This document shows, piece by piece, positions 56,477 to 64,000 of a stretch of 64,000 bases of DNA. Position 1 is the first letter of the stretch; every line of letters starts with the position of its first letter. The DNA is from Serpula lacrymans var. lacrymans S7.9 (Eukaryota; Basidiomycota; Agaricomycetes; Boletales; Serpulaceae). The notes under the pieces are model-generated. The model was not told where the DNA came from. It searched no databases and worked only from the letters and a program-made list of their open reading frames with translations. Location: NCBI RefSeq assembly GCF_000218685.1, contig NW_006763290.1, forward strand, positions 1,882,315 through 1,946,314, given 5' to 3'. Both the position numbers and the translations under genes were made by a program.

Positions 56477-58459
56477 ATGAAATCCATACTTTCAGACAGA
56501 AGCTCCATTCACCATGGTTTAGCACCTACCAGATTCTCCTCATCAGATGGAGTGAAGTAATTGGCTATCTTGCTTTATAGTGATGATTTTTTGTTACTGA
56601 ACACATTTGATAGTAACTCTTCTCCAGATTGGAGAGCGAAATTCAACGAAGTCGCCGACATGTTAGCGGAAACTCGTGCAGAGCTCGATGAATTCCATAC
56701 TTCCAGCAAGGAGCTCGAAGAGGAGTTAATCAAAGAATTAGAACGAACGGAGAAAGCACAACAGGGTCTCAAAGTGAAAGTTGCTAATATGGAAACAGAA
56801 AGGGATGAATGGAAAGTATGTTTCTTCCTCTTTCCTGTTGATCATCAATCAACAATGTCACCATTTAGTCCAAGTTCATATCGCTTCAGACTACTCATAA
56901 CAAGTCCACTGCCTTTGTCCAGCATGAACTCGATATGCTGCGCCAGGAAAACCATACAATGAAGGTTCAACTTCGGGAACTTGAGATGGGTAACGATGAC
57001 CTGGAGAGAAATGAGCGCGCTATTACTTCAAGTCTGTTTGATGTGGAAGTGAAGTATTCTCGAGCCCTAGAGGACAAAATCTTACTAGAGCAAGATCTCT
57101 TAGACAAGGCAAATCTTGAGGAAGAATGCCAGCGTCTTAGAGATGAACTAAGAGGTAGGCATCCCACTATTCAGGTCACTTCATTGTTTATGACTTCGCT
57201 CGAAAGATGCCAATGTGGAGATATCGATATTGAAGGATCAGCTCCTCTTTACTCGTTCACAGCAACTAGGAGATGAGGCTGAGCCCACATTCTCATCTCC
57301 GTGCTCTGTCAGTTCTTGTGTTCCACCGCCAGTAAACGTTGATCATGTTGTAAGTACACAAACGCTGTCATCCCAATCAATCGATCTGCAGCTACATCAA
57401 TCATCTCATCCGGATTGCCACCTACAAGATAATAGGCAGGGCTCTTTTACCAAACCCGTCTGCAGATATCCTCACAGTGCGGATCCCACATCTGCTGAAT
57501 CATCTCGCCCCAACGTCAGTTCGTCCCCGAGCACATTATCTGTCCTTCCAACTTCTGCTTCTATTGCACAAGTGTCCAAAAGTAGCTCTTCCCTTATTCG
57601 CTTGCCTGAGATAGCATCAAAGAGCAAGGGCGTTCAAATGGTGTCTGAAATGAGAGCACGTGTTAGGAACTTGGAGCAGAAAATCCATACCCGAGTTCCT
57701 CGATTACGCTCAGGTAGTAGCTCAAGTCGGCAGGATGCAACAATTGTTGCTTCTACATCTACATCTCTTTTGACAAACGGCTCGCCTTCGCTTTCTATCG
57801 CACCATCGTCACGCAGGGACTCACCTCCGAATCTGCCTCACTACAAAACGGGGAGCCGCAGCGCGGACCTAGAAGAAAGTGACTGGAGATCAATGTCACC
57901 TGCTGCAGATACTTCTGGGTGGGTTTTTATTATGGATGATTCTTCGACAATCCAAAGCCCCAGCAAGGATCTCATACGAACCTCGAGTCCATTTTCTCCG
58001 ACCATTATTAATCAGTCTCTTCCCCCTTTTGCCGAGCTTCAATGCACTGTGGACCCTAGTATTCGCAGGCCACAATCTCGCCCATCGTACTCGGGATTAC
58101 GTTCAACAAGCTTGATACCGATGCGTTCTGTCCGTCCCTCTACCCCTCTTTCTGCCCACGCCCACTCCAATGATGATATACGCCGTGTTCCTGGCGTTGA
58201 GGCAAGGCGACTACTATGTGCTAGGTCTACTACAAACCCTGCTTTTCCTCCAGCACATACTACAATTTCCTCTCACGATCCTCAAGCCGCGTATGACTCA
58301 TTGGCATGCAGCAGTGACAAAGACTCTGGTATGAGGCCTTCGTATATTTTACCCACCTCAGATGTCACAATGCGAAGCTCTACTAAAATCCCTGTGTATA
58401 CAGCCACTGCGCCAAGTGAATTCGATCGCGCAAGGCGTGTGCAGGATGCTGGCTCATAA
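56477..58459 (+). CDS. nudE: NudE/NDEL1-like dynein regulator
   Basis: NudE-family proteins bind Lis1 and dynein and so drive nuclear migration and hyphal growth at microtubules. Exons at 56477-56556, 56614-56815, 56869-57154 and 57207-58459 (introns 52-57 nt, GT-AG) give about 606 aa. The N-terminal half is a long coiled coil with the family signatures KFNEVADMLAETRAELDEF, TSSKELEEELIKELERTEKA, VQLRELEMGNDDLERNERA, ALEDKILLEQDLLDK and ECQRLRDELR. The C-terminal half is Ser/Pro/Thr-rich and probably disordered, with a conserved-looking MVSEMRARVRNLEQKIHTRV helix near the middle. The first exon and its start are less certain, because the N-terminus is variable in the family; the rest is firm. 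All phases agree and no stop interrupts the frame, so the gene looks intact. Confidence 0.9.
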
Positions 58460-59843
58460 ACAAAGGATAGATATCAATGGGACATGGACAATTGGAGATA
58501 TTTCAATGAACCCAATGAAGTCCCTCTCGCAATATTGTAATGTTTCACCTGATGTACACGTTCACCTGAGTGACTCTGCCTCAAAAAGTATGTTGGAGAA
58601 TATTTCAAAGGAATAAATGGGATTTAGTCCAAAAACTTTATAACAGACACCCACATATCGAGTGAGGGACTTGGACAGGAGGACTGCAAGTCTAGACAAA
58701 TATTGAAAAACTGAAGGGTGTGTAGAATGGTGCAAATCTCAACTAATATTTGAACTAGGGCATACAGATCTTGCTAACTAGTCTTTTATAGTAAACTGCG
58801 ATATTGATATTCACGAATAATAGAAAATATAATATGAATATTTCCCACCCCAGGCAGGGACCTAATACGTTATGTAAGGGCCTCAAAGACCTATTCTTTG
58901 TCGATGGGTTTGGGACCTTAAGTGTTCCCTCGCTGCCGAGGTTTCCCAGTATTTCTAAATACAGCGGTACTTGAACAACCCTCTGCAAACCCTCCTGTGG
59001 TGCCCTCTGGAGTTTGTAAAATATTTTTTTGTTTTAGAGGCCTTCTAGGGTAATATTTACAGCATTATTTCCATATAATGCATACTCTTTATGTGCTTGT
59101 GAAATGCTCTGTCAAACCTCTGTCAGACCCTCAGACAACCTGTAGGAATCCCTCTGTGAAACCTCGTGAGAACCCTCCAGCCGCTACTGTGTCCAGGTCA
59201 ATCATCCATATATGGATATCCAGAGCACTACCTCCCAAAACATTACTGCTTTTGGAAGCAGCTGGCTCCATATCTTTGTTTTTTTGCTATTTCTGGGAAT
59301 CTTAGCTTGTAGATATCACTTTAAACACCTATAGCATACTTAGCTGTGTATATTAATATTGCTCCACCTGACAGATAGTGTGTTTATGTAGCAGAATACC
59401 ATCATAATTCAAAAAACATTGCCCAAAAAAGGAAATAAAAGAGGAAAGAGGTTTTTGGGATGGTTGGACAGGTTATCACAGCGCATGATTAGGCTCTGGA
59501 CATTATCCAGACCTTATAAATGATTTTTTGTAGAGAAAACTGGTGCTCTTTTGCTATGCACCATGTCAGAAACACCAAAACAATGATAAAAATAAGAAAA
59601 AACATAAAAAGCAGAATAAAACATAGAATAGTGCATGATAATGGGCGCACTGTAAAAAGGCAGGATTGTGCTGGCAGCACAATCCCACCCCCTGTCTATC
59701 CCGCTCTGTCTTGCGCAACCTCAAAGCACAAGAAGAAAAATATTATTGGCTGGATGGTGACTTGAAATTTAGATAAGTTTGAAACACTTGTACAATTTTT
59801 CCAAACTAATATCAGTGTATTATCATAGGTTTGAATTTTTCAA
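58460..59843. other. Intergenic region between nudE and the Harbinger element
   Basis: AT-rich sequence with only short frames on both strands. Repeated CCTCTG-type words occur around 58980-59170 but no defined repeat unit. I see no gene. Confidence 0.45.
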
Positions 59844-60140
59844 GAGCTAGTTTGGTCAATGTCTCCAGCAGGATTTTACCCCAGCTAACTGCTGTGCCAA
59901 ACTATCTTGCCAATATGCTGAGTGGGCCGACACAAGCCGTTAACAGTAATTGACCCCCCCCCCATCCCAGCCAATGTCACCCCTCTTTCCATTTTACTGG
60001 CAGGAGATACCCAGTTTGAAGCTGATCATTATTGACATAACAAAATCTGCCCATTGCCTTCATGCTCATGGCTCTCAGGACTTCGACCCAACTCAAATGC
60101 AAACAAAGGCCTTACAACCTTAGAAGTTACAGCGAGAAAA

Positions 60141-61178
60141 TGGTGAGGAAAAAAACAACCACTCCAGCAGAAATTCAAAACTAAGTGAAAGTCGTCAACT
60201 GCAAGTGGACAGAAGCTAACAATATAGCACTGCTCGACTACCTAATATTTGTGAAGGATGAAGGAGCTGAAGGGGAAAACTTCAAACTGCAGGTATGAAC
60301 TGGGGCCATTGAAGTGTTGAAGAAGATGACAAGCGCTGGGGCACCAAAAAATGTGATGGCATGCCATACAAGTGGAAGGAGGTGAGCACACCTATTTTTT
60401 TTGAACAAGATAATCTATCCTACCTTTGTCTAGCTCAAAAAAAGTATAATGCTGTCAACTTCCTGAAATCAGATAAGGTATTAGGCTTTACCTACCCGCA
60501 AGAGAAAGGTCTTGATTGGAATCTATCCAACAAGCCCGCTATTAGTGCTTTGATCAAGGTGCATTTGTCAAAAATCATACCGGAAGCCCTACTGATGTTT
60601 TTTTCAGCAATATCCTAAGTTTAAGCTATCACACTTCAAGAAAAGGGTATCTGCATACTACTTGAGACTCGCAACACTCCTGCCTGATAGGCAGCCAAAA
60701 GGAGTACATGTGTTTCACACAATGCAAGGTGCACCAGTGGGCAATCCTGCAGATGAGGATATAAATGATGGCAACAACTGTGGATACCTATTGGATAAGA
60801 TGATAGACGAAGATATGATAGTGGTGAATGCCGATGTTGATGTTGACTTAGATGAGGACAATGAAGATGCCAGTGGTGTTTGGGTTGGTGGTAGCTATGT
60901 ATACCCAGCTTGCGAATTCCCTCCAGTTTTTTGCTACTTCCAGTCCTGCAGCACAATCAGGAAATCCAGAGCGGGCTGTGAAAGACTTGGCCATTGAGAT
61001 TTGCAGTGAGCTGGAGTCGGACCTAGATGACCGGAGCTTGGTGCAGCTCATTGAGTTATTTAATGCCAATGGTAAACACGTGCATACCTATGTGAAGTTG
61101 TCGAAGGTTAGAGAGGGTGCTCAAAAGTTATGGGTTACAAATTGGTTGAAGGAGTTGAGAGTGGGGGAAGCAGAATAA
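60141..61178 (+). pseudogene. Harbinger-associated SANT/Myb-like DNA-binding protein remnant
   Basis: From ATG 60141 the sequence has VNCKWTEANNIALLDYLIF, AEGENFKLQ, GAIEVLKKMTSAGAPKNV, ACH and, after a one-base shift, KWKE joined over an intron (60382-60433) to LKKKYNAVNFLKSDKV and GLDWNLSNKPAISALI; the conserved Trp residues at regular spacing are those of a SANT-like domain. The C-terminal part contains YPKFKLSHFKKRV and AVKDLAIEICSELESDLDD with QLIELFNANGKHVHTYVKL. Stops at 60183 and in FKLQV-TGAI (TGA where Trp is usual) plus the shift near 60368 show decay. In active elements this protein helps transposase enter the nucleus and bind the ends. Confidence 0.8.
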
Positions 61179-61389
61179 AGTTACTCTACCTGAGGCCTAA
61201 TCTCTGATCTAGAGTGCTCCTCATTTTTTCTCATCAATGTCTCATCTTTGAATATGTTGTACTTGCTTAGCTATCTTGTATACTCACTGTATTTTGTAAC
61301 CGTGCCAATGGACTTATGGATTGATTGATTGTGAGTGAAAAACGAAGCACATTGATATCGCTTGAGATCAGAATTGTACAAGTTAAAAG

Positions 61390-63060
61390 TTACGCATCAC
61401 TGGCCCTCACAGCTAGAACTCGCTGATAATCTTCCCACATCTTCCTTGCAATACTATTGCGCAAGGTATTTGCTTCCTCGTGTGCTTGGGGACCAGTTGG
61501 TGCTGATGCAAGAGCCCCGTAATCAGCATTGGCAGGCTTTTTATTGTCTTCATTTAGATAGTCATCAATGTCATCTGGCTTATGTAGACGTATGAAGTTC
61601 TGGACCATGCAGAGTACAGCGGGTATGCTTGCCTGGATTTCCATCAAAAATTGAGCAGGACATATGAGAAAGCAGAACCACTGCTTTAGGACACCAAATA
61701 TTTGCTCAATGCAATTTTAGGCCTGCGCATGACAGAGGTTGAAGAGTTCTTGTGGGTTCCTTGGCCTGTAGTCCTATTAGAATAAAATATAAGCAGATCA
61801 AAACAAGGATGCACCTGAGAGCTGCAAAACCCCACTTGGCAAGGTGATAGTGCTCCCCCCGGTAGAGAATGACCATTTATTTGCTAAGTCCAAACCCTGC
61901 ATGTAGTACTTGCCAGGGGGAATACACAAATCTTGCCTTTGCGCACTATCAAATATTGTAGTGTCCGCTGCAGATCCCTCCCCAACCAGTTATGATGTAG
62001 GTGAAACAAATGTCAAATGTGCAGCATGCAAGACAATTGTGGGAGAGGCCTCCCTTTCAATTGCAAGCGGCGGTTTGTTCAGTGGCAGATGGGACACAAG
62101 GTATGTGTGTGCCATCAATGGCACCAAGCACATCTTTGAAGTACAGGAAAAGCTTGGGGTTATCTCTGATTTTGACGGGTGTTGCATCTGATACATGGGG
62201 AAGATAAATGTATGTCGTGTAGACTGGGGGTGACAAAAATGCAAATCAAACTTCTGTGAAATATCTAGAAATAGTTAGAAAATATTCAAAAAAATAAACA
62301 ATAGCACTTACTTTGAGATTGTCTTGTTGGAATGCTGGAATTGTTCACCAACGTGTCTGACAAATAATGTTACGATAACACAATTTTTGGACCTTTCCTT
62401 CATTTTCATTCTCCGCTTTAACCTTGTATACTTTAACCTTCACACATGGTGCCACGTGGCACTTCCCTTTTTGTTCAAAACTCCTCTTTCTCGCGCCACA
62501 TTGTCTTCTTCTTATTTTAGGTACAACTCTCTCACACAGTGGAGCTGGTCATGCGGACTAGGCCCCATGACATCATCAGCCACTAACTTTATCAACTGTA
62601 CAGTACATAAGTACAAACACTCTGTATTAGTATATATACCCCAATAGATCCAGGAGACTCCTCAGCGAGTCCTCCTGTTGTATACCAACAAACTCTCTGC
62701 AGCCTAAAGGGTAACCACTCCCTCTTCATTTTCTTTATAGTGTGTTCCTGTGTGTGCCAGAGTAACTAACTCTTGGTTGTTACAGATAATCCTGTAAGAG
62801 ATATGTACAGAAAAATGCCAAGTTTTTCTTCAGTCAATATATACTTTGTGCTTTGATGGCCCACACCACATAGAACCTTTACTAGCTGTATGAAAACATC
62901 TTTACTAACCCCCAACTCACAGCAAATACAACCTGGGTGACCCTCCACCAACTCATGCATCCATCCTTCACCAGTAAGCACCAATGTGTGGTAGCATTGT
63001 CTATTGATAGAGTTTGAGACGAGTGCAACAGACAGCAGGCTAAGAGACTGAGCAATGATA
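61390..63060 (-). pseudogene. Harbinger DDE transposase remnant, split by a solo LTR
   Basis: On the minus strand: HTLVLTGEGWMHELVEGHPG, ELGVSKDVFIQLVKVL, EEKLGIFLYISLTGL, then the 417-bp LTR, then RHVGEQFQHSNKTISK, an intron and DVLGAIDGTHIPCVPSATEQ (first catalytic Asp), GGLSHNCLACCTFDICFTYI, GWEGSAADTTIFDSA (second Asp) and NCIEQIFGVLKQWF (Glu), ending with VQNFIRLHKPDDIDDYL. The catalytic D-D-E residues are kept. A TGA after TAACN replaces an Arg and a TAA precedes NCIEQ. The transposase cuts and rejoins element ends at a TWA target. Confidence 0.87.
62368..62784 (+). repeat. Solo Gypsy LTR nested in the Harbinger transposase
   Basis: TGTTACGATAACAC to TTGGTTGTTACA, 417 bp, with flanks AATAA (62363-62367) and GATAA (62785-62789), a target duplication with one mismatch. 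Taking out the LTR and one flank leaves the transposase reading frame continuous, which confirms the junctions. Confidence 0.9.
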
Positions 63061-63339
63061 GCGGTAAAAGTAATGAGCCCTTGCTGCGTGTCAAACAGTA
63101 GCTGTGCAAGCTGTAAGACATATTATAGTATTAACATTTTCCTCTCATTGTCAGGTGAGTTGACATCCATTGCAGTGGTACTGTAGTACATTATAGCCTG
63201 ATAATCTGGTAATATCTTTACCGCAAATAATATGTCAAACAATATGATTAAATTTCAGACTCAGTTACTTTGGTCCAGTTTGGCACAACAGCTAGCCGGG
63301 GTAAAATCCTGCTGGAGACATTGATCAAACTAGCTCTAA

Positions 63340-63842
63340 GAGTTCTCAATGCTGTCTACAATAGTGTGTAAGGCTCTGAAAGGTGGGTGCTCACTGTGGA
63401 AGGATAACATTGCACTAGTTTAGATCATCTTATTCAGTAAATTTTGTTTCTGCAGTGTATTCAGGCTTTATGTTTTCATGCTCATATACCCTAATAGCTT
63501 ACTTGGTACTGTGTATATATCTCAGTATAATGTACATTATAACAACTATAATATACTCTATATTCAGTTCAGAGTGGAATAAAGCAATTATAGTAACTAA
63601 AGTACATTCATTTTGGGTTTTGGCACTGTGCTTTAAACCATTCTAGATGCACAAAGTATACTCTAGATGTAAGATAGTACACTATAGTATGCTATAGTAT
63701 GCTATAGAGCAACTGACTTTCTACTGATTGTATTAATTGATATGAACTGATATGGCCAATATATTTGCTATAATAGCAAAAATTATGTACTAGTGTGTAC
63801 TTACATATTAGCACTTATAGCCAAACCATATTTTCCTGATGA
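63340..63842. other. AT-rich stretch ending with a TIR-element terminus
   Basis: No gene. The last part (about 63660-63842) is rich in CTATAGTATG/TATAGC words and ends TTTTCCTGATGA directly at the LTR fragment, the same end as that of the 804-bp element at 11433-12236. The opposite end was not found. Confidence 0.45.
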
Positions 63843-64000
63843 GGGTTGTGCCCTATGACATTATCAGCCACCACATTTATCAACTGTATAGTACATATGT
63901 ACAAATAGTCTGTAGTAGTATATAAACCTGAATAAATCAAGGAGACTCCCCCTATTGTTTACCCACAACTAACTTGATCCTACTTTAAGGAGTTTATCCA
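63843..64000 (+). repeat. Gypsy LTR fragment, cut by window edge
   Basis: GGGTTGTGCCCTATGACATT onward matches the middle and 3' half of the Gypsy LTR family (ATCAGCCACC, ATCAACTGTATAGTACA, GGAGACTCC). The 5' part is replaced by the TIR-element end, and the 3' end lies outside the window. Confidence 0.8.

Larger units (their letters stand above)
59844..63336. mobile_element. PIF/Harbinger DNA transposon with two genes, decayed, holding a nested solo LTR
   Basis: Terminal inverted repeats of about 60 bp were found: 59844 onward (GAGCTAGTTTGGTCAATG, CTCCAGCAGGATTTTACCCC) and the reverse complement ending at 63336. The flanks are CAA (59841-59843) and TAA (63337-63339), compatible with a 3-bp TWA-like target duplication with one change. 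Inside are the two convergent genes expected of Harbinger: a SANT/Myb-like protein (+) and a DDE transposase (-). Without the nested LTR the element is about 3.1 kb. Both genes have stops, so this copy is inactive. Confidence 0.85.

Overview
This 64-kb window looks like nuclear DNA of a filamentous basidiomycete, most likely an Agaricomycete. The evidence is many short GT-AG introns of about 45-65 nt, fungal-type host genes (phosphoacetylglucosamine mutase, VPS13, NudE), and a transposon mix typical of mushroom-forming fungi: Helitron, Ty3/Gypsy chromovirus, several Ty1/Copia elements, PIF/Harbinger with a SANT partner, and a large multi-exon transposon family. Recognition of families was from sequence motifs only; no database search was run.

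Only three host genes are clearly intact, all on the + strand: PCM1/AGM1-like N-acetylglucosamine-phosphate mutase (5143-7059, six exons), a giant VPS13 lipid-transfer protein gene (25434-37001, dozens of small introns), and a NudE/NDEL dynein regulator (56477-58459, four exons). They serve UDP-GlcNAc/chitin precursor synthesis, membrane-contact lipid transport and dynein-based nuclear migration. They are not functionally linked; they are islands in a repeat sea.

Layout: 1-~5.0 kb, a decayed Helitron on the - strand (Rep plus Pif1-type helicase) cut by the window edge. 5.1-7.1 kb, PCM1. 8.0-13.65 kb, a decayed Ty3/Gypsy element with its 5' LTR, split by an 804-bp TIR element that carries a tRNA-like sequence. 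13.8-14.6 kb, the C-terminal half of a RecQ-type helicase. 14.77-20.95 kb, a nearly intact Copia element with a 480-N assembly gap and a mosaic 5' end (two different LTRs, the inner one holding a tRNA-like cloverleaf). 20.95-25.3 kb, a decayed large transposon (+). 25.4-37.0 kb, VPS13. 37.5-44.2 kb, a second member of the same large transposon family (-). 44.3-45.9 kb, a truncated Copia (-). 46.4-46.8 kb, a solo LTR with perfect target duplication. 48.3-51.3 kb, a 5'-truncated Gypsy with chromodomain and 3' LTR. 51.3-55.9 kb, Copia and LTR fragments, a G-tract inverted-repeat element and the N-terminal piece of another RecQ-type helicase. 56.5-58.5 kb, NudE. 59.84-63.34 kb, a PIF/Harbinger element whose transposase exon is split by a solo Gypsy LTR. 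63.8-64.0 kb, another LTR piece at the edge.

The most interesting points are the pair of related, apparently unnamed large transposons on either side of VPS13, tRNA-like sequences embedded in an LTR and in a TIR element, the mosaic Copia 5' end, and a shared Asp-to-Asn change in the integrase of both Gypsy copies. Nonsense changes in the elements are mostly of C-to-T/G-to-A type. I found no CRISPR, no rRNA and no convincing novel cellular system.
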